A DNA stretch of 30,797 nucleotides from an uncultured Desulfobacterales bacterium. GTDB taxonomy: Bacteria > Desulfobacterota > Desulfobacteria > Desulfobacterales > JAFDCJ01. A model generated the notes under the pieces. It worked only from the letters and a program-made list of their open reading frames with translations, was not told the origin of the DNA and made no database searches. The stretch lies in contig CALZJV010000014.1 in NCBI GenBank assembly GCA_945787595.1, positions 1 to 30,797 of the forward strand. Reading direction: 5' to 3'. Below, one piece after another: positions 1 to 6,741 of this stretch (positions within the stretch are counted from its first letter, which is position 1; the number at the start of each line of letters is the position of its first letter). Both the position numbers and the translations under genes were made by a program.

Positions 1-2
1 TT

Positions 3-212
3 TCCGGTCTGGAAATGGTCCAGAACAGCATGCGCCTCAACTGGCTCGGCAGTGAAGTAGATCAGCGCCTTAAAATTATCATGAAAGGGATTCACCAAAC
101 CTGTCTGGACGCAGCTGAAGCCTACGCCACCCCCGGCAATTACTTAAATGGGGCCAACATCACCGCCTTTGTTAAAGTGGTGGATGCCATCCTCGATCAG
201 GGGGTGGTGTAA
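3..212 (+). CDS. gdhA: Glutamate dehydrogenase, C-terminal end (partial)
   Basis: Only the last 69 codons are in the window; the gene enters from the left edge, with frame fixed by the open reading from base 3 to the TAA at 210-212. The peptide contains SGLEMVQNSMRLNW, a repeated-helix stretch, then TPGNYLNGANITAF and a final DAILDQGVV. These match the C-terminal end of hexameric NADP-type glutamate dehydrogenases (2-oxoglutarate + NH4+ + NADPH to glutamate), the enzyme of ammonium assimilation in the cytoplasm. The dinucleotide-binding and catalytic Lys regions lie outside the window, so NAD versus NADP preference cannot be read directly and is inferred from the C-terminal signature. No obvious terminator follows the stop codon. 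Confidence 0.85.
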   Translation, partial: SGLEMVQNSMRLNWLGSEVDQRLKIIMKGIHQTCLDAAEAYATPGNYLNGANITAFVKVVDAILDQGVV

Positions 213-559
213 AGGAATGACGATTGACGATTGAATATTGCCGAATTGTGGAATTCTATCGTTTTTATTTTCTGCATAATCACATCTTGAGAAACAGGCA
301 GCCGCTCTACAATCACCGAATCTCCTGCCGCATGAACACGGTGTAGGATACGGCAAAGTATATGACGATTATGGCCCAAGTGAGATGATGTGGGGTATGA
401 CGATCAGGATGCTTTGACTGGGCAGGGGTCCTTAAAAAAGCCATAAATCGAACCAGTGAAAAAATAGCCCCGGGAGCGGTGAAAAGCATCAGAAAAATAA
501 AGCGGAACTTGGCGATCCCTTCCAATTCATGTCGGACATTAATGCCTACTATTTAGGCA
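213..559. other. Gene-poor gap with a solo repeat arm and a doubtful membrane ORF
   Basis: A 347-bp gap between gdhA and the Nudix gene. Bases 223-239 (ATTGACGATTGAATATT) match 16 of 17 bases of the terminal arm of the inverted-repeat element at 1514-1642; I see no partner arm here. On the minus strand an open frame (313 to about 552, only TTG or similar starts) would encode about 70-80 residues with two hydrophobic stretches. It has no good ribosome site and no family I recognise. It may be the tail of a lost membrane-protein gene or chance. Confidence 0.4.
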
Positions 560-1420
560 GTGAGGAATGAGCATGAGATTGAGAATCCAATGGAAGAGCT
601 TTTAAATGACCCATCAGCCCTGGTCAATCACATCATCCATGTGCTTCATCATCGATCCGATCAGGAACAACTATACACACCGGATACGGTTGATCCTTTA
701 GCGGCCGCCGGGGTCTTGCTGCTGTTGAGCCACAAATCCTGTAATGACAAAGGACCCTCACAGCCGTGCCTCGTATTAAACAAGCGATCGCTTAAAGTCA
801 AACAACCCGGGGATCTTTGCTGTCCCGGCGGAAGCGTGGCGCCCCTTTTCGACCCGTATTTTGCCAGGCTATTATGCCTGCCATTCGCATCCCTCGGCCG
901 CTGGAAATACTGGCGTCAATGGAAAAAAAATCAATCCCCGGCGGCACGCTTACTGTCACTTTTCTGGGCCACCGGGTTGCGGGAAAGTTTTGAGGAAATG
1001 CGACTAAATCCATTTGGCGTGAGGTTTTTAGGCCCGTTACCGCCCCAATCTCTGGTGATGTTTCAACGGACGATTTATCCTCTGGTGGCCTGGATCGACC
1101 GGCAGAAACGATTTTTCCCTAACTGGGAGGTTGAAAAGGTTGTCGATATCCCCTTAAGAGATCTATTAAATCCTGCCAACTATGCGCGCTATCGGTTGTG
1201 TCTGCAACCCGGTGGGAATTCAGCATCGGTAAATACGATGCGGCATTACCCTTGCTTTCGTTTTCAGTTTAACAACGATACGGAATTGCTATGGGGTGCT
1301 ACCTACCGGATTGTCACTATTTTTTTAAACTTCATATTTGGTTTCGAACCACCGGACCATAAAGAGATACCAATCATCGAAGGTTCCCTGGATCAAAACT
1401 ATCTTAGCGGACATAAATAG
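560..1420 (+). CDS. Nudix hydrolase, CoA-diphosphatase-like, with split Nudix box
   Basis: 286 residues from a GTG start; an ATG at 590 (MEELLNDPS) is an equally likely start, since neither has a strong ribosome site. The sequence follows Nudix enzymes of the CoA pyrophosphatase type: a strand ending in PGG (89-91), then RESFEEMRL (141-149), which carries the metal-binding R-E-x-x-E-E residues, then FLGPLPP, and a C-terminal WGATYRIV helix typical of CoA hydrolases. Between PGG and RE there are 50 residues instead of the usual 14, an Arg/Trp-rich insertion, and the Gly after EE is replaced by Arg148. Such enzymes cleave CoA or nucleoside diphosphate derivatives in the cytoplasm; the substrate here is not certain. 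It stands alone between gdhA and the parA pair. Confidence 0.75.
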   Translation: MRNEHEIENPMEELLNDPSALVNHIIHVLHHRSDQEQLYTPDTVDPLAAAGVLLLLSHKSCNDKGPSQPCLVLNKRSLKVKQPGDLCCPGGSVAPLFDPYFARLLCLPFASLGRWKYWRQWKKNQSPAARLLSLFWATGLRESFEEMRLNPFGVRFLGPLPPQSLVMFQRTIYPLVAWIDRQKRFFPNWEVEKVVDIPLRDLLNPANYARYRLCLQPGGNSASVNTMRHYPCFRFQFNNDTELLWGATYRIVTIFLNFIFGFEPPDHKEIPIIEGSLDQNYLSGHK

Positions 1421-1513
1421 GTTAGGTAGGCCATATGAGTTATTTTTGTGCATTTTGTGGCAAAAATTTTTATTGGATTATTTTCCTTACCTGCAAATGA
1501 TTGAATATTTTCG

Positions 1514-1642
1514 ATTGAAGATTGAATATTTAAGGTCCGCCTCCGGCGGATCAATTATAAAAAAACGATCAAAAAACTGACGGAGCGACACGCGGCGCAA
1601 GCGCCTGAGCTGCGCGACTTCCAAAAATATTCAATAGTCAAT
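1514..1642. repeat. MITE-like inverted-repeat element, family 1, copy A
   Basis: The arms ATTGAAGATTGAATATT (1514-1530) and AATATTCAATAGTCAAT (1626-1642) are inverted copies matching at 15 of 17 bases. Inside is a GC-rich hairpin, CCGCC-TCC-GGCGG (1537-1549), and further GC-rich palindromic sequence near 1590-1615. A second copy lies at 27013-27212 and both are followed by TTCCGG. There is no coding capacity. The gap 1421-1751 holds this element and the promoter region of the parA gene; bases 1445-1463 are identical to 27134-27152, which lies inside copy B. Confidence 0.7.
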
Positions 1643-1682
1643 TCCGGTTTGTCCGGGTTAGGCTCTGGTTGGTTCTTTATTA

Positions 1683-1711
1683 TTGTAAATTGTCGCAGAC
1701 TCCCATAATAT
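1683..1711 (+). promoter_or_regulatory. Possible sigma70 promoter of the parA-like pair
   Basis: TTGTAA (1683-1688) and TAATAT (1706-1711) are spaced by 17 bases, 41 bases before the parA-like ATG. The match is fair, not strong, and no operator repeat is evident beside it. Confidence 0.35.
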
Positions 1712-1751
1712 ACGGGCAGACGAATTCGAGGATCTAAGAGGAAACGCAGAT

Positions 1752-2540
1752 ATGCGAAAAATTGCTGTAGCAATGGCCAAGGGCGGTGTGGGCAAAACCA
1801 CGACTGCCGTGAATCTGGCCCACGGACTCGCCTCACTGGGGAAGCGGGTGCTGCTGGTGGACTGTGATACCCAGGGCCAGGTTGCCAAATTCCTGGGAGA
1901 AAAACCGCTATACGGGCTTTACGAATTCATCACTGAGCGTCGTGAAGACGGACAACACATCGCCCGAAATAATACCATTCATTCGTCGCGTCGCAACCTG
2001 TGGATTCTTGACGGAGGTATCCGTCTGGTGGAACTGAAAAACTGGCTGGGAGAGCAGTCCCGGGAGATTCGTCAAACCGTTCTGGCCCAAAAACTGGTTC
2101 CCAAAGAAGAAGGGACGCTGGATTTTCTCATCTTTGACTGTGCGCCGGGCTGGGATGTGCTGAGCGTCAACATCCTGATGGCCGCAAACGAGGTTCTTTG
2201 TCCGGTGGCTCTGCAGGGTCCCTCCCTGCAGGGGTTGAAAACGTTTTTCAGATACCTGCAATCCGCTCAGAAGTTAAACCTCGATCTGCGTCTCGAGTAT
2301 ATACTTCCGACCATGTTCGATCGCAGAACCCGTCACAGCCATGAAATTTTTCGGCAGCTCAAACAATATTTCAAGCGGCAGGTCTGCGATCCCATTCATT
2401 ACAATGTTCGTTTGTCCGAAGCCCCTTTCTTCGGGCAGACCATTTTTGAATACGCGGCCCGGGCCCAGGGTGCTAGCGACTATAAAAATTTAATCGAAAG
2501 GATCATTAGCCATGGCGACCAGCAGGAACAAATTACCTGA
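1752..2540 (+). CDS. ParA-family ATPase
   Basis: 262 residues. The ATG is preceded by AAGAGGAAA at a good distance. The deviant Walker A motif AKGGVGKTT (9-17) has both the signature Lys10 and Lys15; the A-prime region is LLVDCDTQG (35-42) and Walker B is LIFDCAPG with Asp129. There is no N-terminal helix-turn-helix, so it is of the short ParA type (like ParF, Soj or VirC1) and not of the P1/F ParA type. These ATPases bind DNA non-specifically as ATP dimers and move a partner-bound cargo, such as a plasmid, chromosome or protein cluster, over the nucleoid. The next gene overlaps its 3' end by 29 bases, a normal sign of translational coupling. The pair lies between ordinary chromosomal genes, so the cargo is unknown. 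Confidence 0.85.
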   Translation: MRKIAVAMAKGGVGKTTTAVNLAHGLASLGKRVLLVDCDTQGQVAKFLGEKPLYGLYEFITERREDGQHIARNNTIHSSRRNLWILDGGIRLVELKNWLGEQSREIRQTVLAQKLVPKEEGTLDFLIFDCAPGWDVLSVNILMAANEVLCPVALQGPSLQGLKTFFRYLQSAQKLNLDLRLEYILPTMFDRRTRHSHEIFRQLKQYFKRQVCDPIHYNVRLSEAPFFGQTIFEYAARAQGASDYKNLIERIISHGDQQEQIT

Positions 2541-2847
2541 TTTTTTCAAAGAGGATGGTATTGACCCGGTTGAATCGGCCACAGGAAAGCGGCAGCCCCA
2601 CACCGAAGATAAAGACACATCTGCCGGCAAAGATGCCAAGACCGGGCTGGCGACCAAAAAGAAAGCCGGCTTTTATCTATCGATGGAGATCCTCGAACGA
2701 TTTAACCACAAGTTCTATGAACTGAAGCTGGCCGGCATTCCCATTGACAACAAGTCCACCTTGCTGGAACTGGCGCTGGCATTTGCATTAGATGATCTGG
2801 ATAAAGGCCCAAAGAGTCGGGTGCTGCAAAGATTGGGCAGGGGATAA
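2512..2847 (+). CDS. Small ribbon-helix-helix-like partner of the ParA ATPase
   Basis: 111 residues, starting inside the ParA gene. Residues 1-50 are polar and low in complexity (many Lys, Asp, Thr, Pro), probably disordered. Residues 51-105 contain a short strand (GFYLS) followed by two helices (EILERFNHKFYELKLAG and KSTLLELALAFALDDLD), the layout of a ribbon-helix-helix DNA-binding domain as in ParG and VirC2. In type Ib partition systems such a protein binds the centromere and stimulates the ATPase through its flexible N-terminus; that role here is inferred from shape and overlap with the ATPase gene. No ParB-type gene is nearby. Confidence 0.6.
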   Translation: MATSRNKLPDFFKEDGIDPVESATGKRQPHTEDKDTSAGKDAKTGLATKKKAGFYLSMEILERFNHKFYELKLAGIPIDNKSTLLELALAFALDDLDKGPKSRVLQRLGRG

Positions 2848-3001
2848 CTTGGCGACCTAATTCAGGGAAGAAATACGGCCGGGTATTCGGGCAATGCAGC
2901 ACCGTTCCCTGCTAGGGCAGGTCAGACGCCTAACCCGAAAATGGCATTTTTTTATGATGGTCAAAGTTAAGATATGATTTGAGTATCTCTACAATTAAAC
3001 T

Positions 3002-3036
3002 TCTGTATTAATTACAGATAGATAGCAGCTATCTGT
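3002..3036. promoter_or_regulatory. Nested palindromes, possible protein-binding or structural site
   Basis: TCTGTA (3002-3007) pairs with TACAGA (3013-3018), and ACAGATAG (3014-3021) pairs with CTATCTGT (3029-3036), so three related half-sites overlap in 35 bases. No T-tract follows, so it is unlikely to be a terminator. It could be a binding site for the RHH-like protein encoded just upstream; this is a guess from position and symmetry. Confidence 0.3.
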
Positions 3037-3175
3037 ATTCAGCATTCGTCAAGGTTGCAGATCGATTTTGCTATTCTTCGCCATTTTTATGCTATATGAA
3101 GCAAAAACTGATAGCCTCAAGGTGAAACATACCTATAGTATTGTTGATTTTCCCATGGTGATCTGGACTTCAGTA

Positions 3176-3241
3176 TCGACAACATATTCTTTACAGAGCC
3201 TTATGAACTCGACAACATATTCTTTACAGAGCCTTATGAAC
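3176..3241. repeat. Exact 33-bp tandem duplication
   Basis: The unit starting TCGACAACATATTC and ending CCTTATGAAC occurs twice head to tail (3176-3208 and 3209-3241) with no mismatch. The unit length is a multiple of three, but no convincing gene crosses it. It lies just downstream of the kinase stop codon. Confidence 0.9.
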
Positions 3242-3249
3242 CGAAAATG

Positions 3250-5655
3250 CTATTTCCCTAATTCTTCTTTAACGGCAAGCCCTATCTTCTCCAGGGTATA
3301 TGGCTTTTTTATGTATTGACCTGCACCCAATCTTTGAGCCTCCTTAACTCGGTCTGTTTCAGAAAACCCACTTGCGATGATGGCTTTTTGCCGTGGATGC
3401 ACCTCGATAATCTTTTTATATGTGTCAAGGCCATCTATGCCCGGGTCCATAATCATATCCAGCACGATTAAATCTACCCTGTGTTCTTTTAGATATTCAA
3501 CCGCCTCCACACCGCTTGAAACAGTATCAACTGCATAACCCAATTTGGTCAGCAGAGTAAGTGCTAACTCTCTTTGCTCTTTTACATCATCCACTGCTAA
3601 AATTGACTCTTCTTTACCCATATAGTCTTCAACGGATAGTCGGGCTTTCTCTTTTGCTATTTCTTCTCGGGTTGCAGGAAAATAGAGTGTAAATGTAGTT
3701 CCTTTTCTTTCAGTGCTTTGGACATCAATATATCCGTTGTGGTCTTTTACCGTTCCCCAGACGACGGCCATGCCTAATCCTGTTCCACTTCTTCCCATCA
3801 CCTTTTTTGTATAGAAAGGCTCAAATATCCTTTTCATATCCTTCGCTGAGATACCTGCTCCAGGATCAGAAACCGTAAGGACAACATAATCGCCTTCCTC
3901 GACACTGTCAAAACCACTGAGGGGTCTGTCAACGTATCGGTTTTCTGTGGATATGAAAATCTTTCCACCATGGGGCATAGCCTCTGCTGCGTTGGAGACC
4001 AAATTCATAACAATTTTGGACAAATGAACAGAAGATCCTGAGAGGTTTGGGAGATCTGCTTCAAGTTTGATCTTGACTTCAACCCCAGGATGGAATGATA
4101 TCAAATTTTCATATTCAAGGCTTTTCAAATATTCTGAGATAATATCGTTTAGGTTCACCACATCCGCAATAACAACCCCTCTTCTTGCCATAGTCAATAA
4201 ATCTTGCACAATAGCGACAGCCTTTTCCCCTGCGCTCTGCATGGTTAAGATAGGTTTTCTTAAAGGGCTATCTTCAGGAAGATCCATTAATAACAAATCG
4301 GGATAACTTACTATACCGGACAAAACATTATTAAGGTCATGAGCCACCCCACCGGCTAAAGTGCCTATGGCTTCCATCTTCTCGGCGCGCTGGAGTTGGG
4401 TTTCAAGTGTCTTTTTCTCCTCCTTCTCCCGCTTCTGGCCGGTGATGTCGCGAACAACGCTGACTATGCCCAGTGGTTCTCCCTGCTTGTTCTTCAAGAG
4501 AGAATCAGTGTGTTTCGTCGGGAATATTTCACCATTTTTCCTCTTGGCCTCGAATTCAAAGTTCGCAGCTTCCCCCTTGTCGAACGCCTTCTTAATCCGT
4601 CTCTCGAATTCCAGGTAATGTTCGTGATCGACATGCAGTACCTCAGTGGAAAGATTTCTTAGCTCCGCCCGGGAATATCCAAACATTCTTTTAGCCGCTT
4701 CGTTAATGTTGGCCAGTTTTCTGTCTGGTGTAACCACCAAAACGGCTTCCTCCAAGGAGTTGAATATGCTGTTTAGCCAAAGTTCAGACTTGCGTAACGC
4801 CTCCTGCGCCAGCTTTCGCTCGGTAACGTCATTTCCTATGCTCAGTATTTCAACAAGCTTTCCACTTGCATCCAATATTGCTTCGTTTGTCCATTCTACC
4901 CATACAAGCTCACCATCACTGCATATATTTTGATTAAGGTTATTCTTATATTCAAGAGGGTTTTTGGTGATTCTATCGATCATTTCGCTGAGATCCCTAC
5001 CAGTATTCTCATTTTTTGGTACGATTGTCCCAATAACATGCTTGCCTATGACTTCTTCCTTCCTGTACTTAAAATATTCAAGACCATATGGGTTGAGATA
5101 TATTATGTGGCCGTTAGTATCCCATTTCAAAATGACACTATTTGCATTTTCTACTAAAGTTCGATAAACCTCCTCGCTCTCCCATAGCGCTTTCTCCATC
5201 CGCTTGCGGTCGGTGATGTCGGCATCAGTTCCGATCAACCGAACCGCATTACCGCTTTCATCTCGAATTGCTTTACCCCGGACTAATATCCAGCGAATGG
5301 AACCATCCTTATGCAACATACGGTGTTCAAATATATATTCAGAGGTTTTTCCATCCAGACATGCTTGAGCAGCTTCCATCACAGCCTTGCTATCTTCTGG
5401 ATGCACATATTTTACCCATATCTCTACATCGTTTGGGATTTCATCATCAGTATATCCTAAAATGGCCTTAATATTCGGATCAAGATAGAAATCACCGGTC
5501 TTAATGTCCCAATCCCAGACACCTACCTTAGCTGCCGAAGTGGCCAATCTATTTCTTTCCAAACTCAACCGCAATGCCTCTTCCCTCTGCTCAAGACGCG
5601 ATTCCAGCTCCTTAATCCTTTGTTTCAATTCTTCATACGTGGGTTTTATAGCCAT
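3250..5655 (-). CDS. Soluble hybrid histidine kinase, three PAS domains and a receiver
   Basis: 801 residues from the ATG at 5655. That ATG has GGAG nine bases before it; a TTG five codons upstream would begin inside that ribosome site. Order: a coiled coil (to about 35); three PAS/PAC repeats, each ending in D-I/V-T-x-x-K (about 40-150, 160-280, 290-410); the HisKA box GGVAHDLNN with His439; the HATPase domain with N-box SKIVMNLVSNAAEA, DPGAGI and GRSGTGLGM; and a C-terminal receiver with the acidic pair in AVDD, phospho-acceptor Asp733 in LIVLDMIMD, and Lys784 in IKKP. No membrane segment or signal peptide exists, so it senses a cytoplasmic cue; PAS ligands cannot be told from sequence. No response regulator or output gene adjoins it, so the final target is unknown. 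It lies at the edge of a decaying accessory region. Confidence 0.9.
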   Translation of the reverse strand: MAIKPTYEELKQRIKELESRLEQREEALRLSLERNRLATSAAKVGVWDWDIKTGDFYLDPNIKAILGYTDDEIPNDVEIWVKYVHPEDSKAVMEAAQACLDGKTSEYIFEHRMLHKDGSIRWILVRGKAIRDESGNAVRLIGTDADITDRKRMEKALWESEEVYRTLVENANSVILKWDTNGHIIYLNPYGLEYFKYRKEEVIGKHVIGTIVPKNENTGRDLSEMIDRITKNPLEYKNNLNQNICSDGELVWVEWTNEAILDASGKLVEILSIGNDVTERKLAQEALRKSELWLNSIFNSLEEAVLVVTPDRKLANINEAAKRMFGYSRAELRNLSTEVLHVDHEHYLEFERRIKKAFDKGEAANFEFEAKRKNGEIFPTKHTDSLLKNKQGEPLGIVSVVRDITGQKREKEEKKTLETQLQRAEKMEAIGTLAGGVAHDLNNVLSGIVSYPDLLLMDLPEDSPLRKPILTMQSAGEKAVAIVQDLLTMARRGVVIADVVNLNDIISEYLKSLEYENLISFHPGVEVKIKLEADLPNLSGSSVHLSKIVMNLVSNAAEAMPHGGKIFISTENRYVDRPLSGFDSVEEGDYVVLTVSDPGAGISAKDMKRIFEPFYTKKVMGRSGTGLGMAVVWGTVKDHNGYIDVQSTERKGTTFTLYFPATREEIAKEKARLSVEDYMGKEESILAVDDVKEQRELALTLLTKLGYAVDTVSSGVEAVEYLKEHRVDLIVLDMIMDPGIDGLDTYKKIIEVHPRQKAIIASGFSETDRVKEAQRLGAGQYIKKPYTLEKIGLAVKEELGK

Positions 5656-6075
5656 AAGAAGGTTCTCCAAATTCTAAAAATGCAAGATATTCAGAGCATC
5701 TCTCAATTAAAGGATTCTTGCATTATAGATGAATTTACATAAATGTCAGGATACTAAAGTTAGTCTACAATAGTGGGCAGATCGAAAAGGGATATTACCG
5801 CTATAGAAAGCAGGCAAATCGGTACAGAACCAGATGCGGATTGAATTCGGCGGCCCATAAATAAAAAATTACCACAACTGGCTAAAATACACAAATAATG
5901 GTAACACTGCCTACAGATAGCCATGATCTTTAATTCGACAATTATCGAAATCTGTGATGATATGTTTCGGATATCATCGGTTTTCAGGGCTGTCAAACGT
6001 TACGTTTTAATAGCAGATGTATTAAAGGGCAGAACCATATTTTGGCTCTGCCTCCTGTTTAAATTAGCAGTTTAG
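5656..6075. other. Gene-free stretch
   Basis: About 420 bases between the kinase start and the lectin fragment. It should contain the kinase promoter (5660-5760 is AT-rich) and a hairpin at 6028-6052. An open minus-strand frame at 5760-5996 has no ribosome site and no family character, so I do not call it. Confidence 0.5.
6028..6052 (-). terminator. Hairpin downstream of the lectin gene, likely terminator
   Basis: GGCAGA and TCTGCC form a six-base stem continued by CCA/TGG across a one-by-one mismatch, with a five-base loop. On the minus strand it is followed by a short T-rich tail (CCTTTAAT). It sits 24 bases beyond the lectin stop codon. The short T-run keeps confidence moderate. Confidence 0.5.
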
Positions 6076-6450
6076 CTAATTTGGATTAGAATCGTACTCA
6101 ATTAAGGATCTATATTCGTTATTGGTTGGAACATCGTTCCAGTAATGACCATGCCCAGGTCTTAGATTCCCTCTAAACGCTACACAGCCTTCATTTCCAC
6201 CATAATCGTTTTGTTCTCCGGCCCACCAGTTTGTATAGCTCCATGTTTCGCCAGTAATCCACTGCCATTGGCCTTCATTCGCCAGATCACTACCACCAAA
6301 AGTGCGCAATCCTGAAACTATCCGTAGAGCAGGTCCGAAGGCATCATACAGCCATTGGCCTTCTGCTCCGGAGGTAATTGTCGCTAAATAGCCCCCTTTG
6401 GATTCAGCAAATGCCTTGGCGTCATCCCATACCATTCTCGTATCATTTAG
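6076..6450 (-). pseudogene. C-type lectin domain, 3' part of a broken gene
   Basis: After the TAA at 6453-6451 the same frame continues as LNDTRMVWDDAKAFAESKGG, which is the normal start of a C-type lectin-like domain. It then shows WLYDAF, SGLR, WITGETWSYTNW, EGCVAF, YWNDV and a final LIEYD, the expected lectin-fold landmarks. The first ATG after the stop (6435) would begin inside the fold, without its first strand, so a free-standing product would probably not fold. Upstream, in frame, are an SLH-like domain and GHWY, which is the natural first strand of this lectin fold. I infer one former secreted or cell-surface protein cut by a nonsense change. Only readthrough could produce the joined form. 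Confidence 0.75.
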
Positions 6451-6717
6451 TTAATACCAGTGGCCCGTCACCGGGCTATATAACGCATCTGAAAGGATAA
6501 CATCAATGAATGTCCGTGCTAAAAAGACAGCCATCTGGTCGCGTTTGACAGTGTTTTTCGGACAATATTTGTCCCCGCCGCATCCCTTTGTGATCCCCAG
6601 TTCAGACAGGCGTTTGATGTATTTACAGAATCCAGATGCAGGGTCTACATCCGAAAATGGCGAACCCGTTGCACAATAGTTTGCAGGCGGTTCTCCCTCC
6701 ACTGCCCTGACTGTCCG
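6451..6717 (-). pseudogene. SLH-like domain fragment, 5'-truncated, of the same broken gene
   Basis: The frame is open from 6717 (after a TGA at 6720-6718) to the TAA at 6451. A GTG at 6702 could start it but lacks a ribosome site. It reads VRAVEGEPPANYC, then FSDVDPASGFCKYIKRLSELGITKGCGG and DQMAVFLARTF, an S-layer-homology-like module with Cys pairs, common near the C-terminus of large secreted proteins. The residues before VEGEPPANYC look like the tail of a preceding domain, so the original protein was much longer and its 5' part is missing. The break falls within about 40 bases of the truncated 5' end of the recombinase gene on the other strand. Confidence 0.7.
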
Positions 6718-6741
6718 TCACAACGAAGGGATGAACATTTC

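Larger units (their letters stand above)
2848..3249. other. Gene-free stretch after the par pair
   Basis: Four hundred bases between two convergent gene ends. It holds nested palindromes (3002-3036) and a 33-bp tandem duplication (3176-3241), described separately. An open frame on the plus strand (3068-3319) crosses the duplication and overlaps the kinase gene on the other strand; it has no family resemblance and I do not call it a gene. Confidence 0.6.

Noticed and set aside
313..525. Minus-strand 70-residue ORF with two hydrophobic stretches
   Set aside because: It has only a TTG start and no ribosome site, and I recognise no family; kept as a note in the gap entry and not called a gene.
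3014..3036. Intrinsic terminator for the parA pair
   Set aside because: There is a stem, but no T-tract follows on either strand and it is about 170 bp beyond the stop codon.
3176..3241. CRISPR-like array
   Set aside because: Only two units, directly adjacent with no spacers, and no cas genes.
3068..3319. Plus-strand ORF spanning the 33-bp duplication
   Set aside because: It overlaps the kinase gene on the opposite strand, lacks a ribosome site and its repeat-derived sequence matches no family.
6076..6450. Diversity-generating retroelement target, because C-type lectin folds are common DGR variable proteins
   Set aside because: No reverse transcriptase, no template repeat and no second copy of the lectin 3' end are in the window; the domain is an ordinary lectin with a premature stop upstream.
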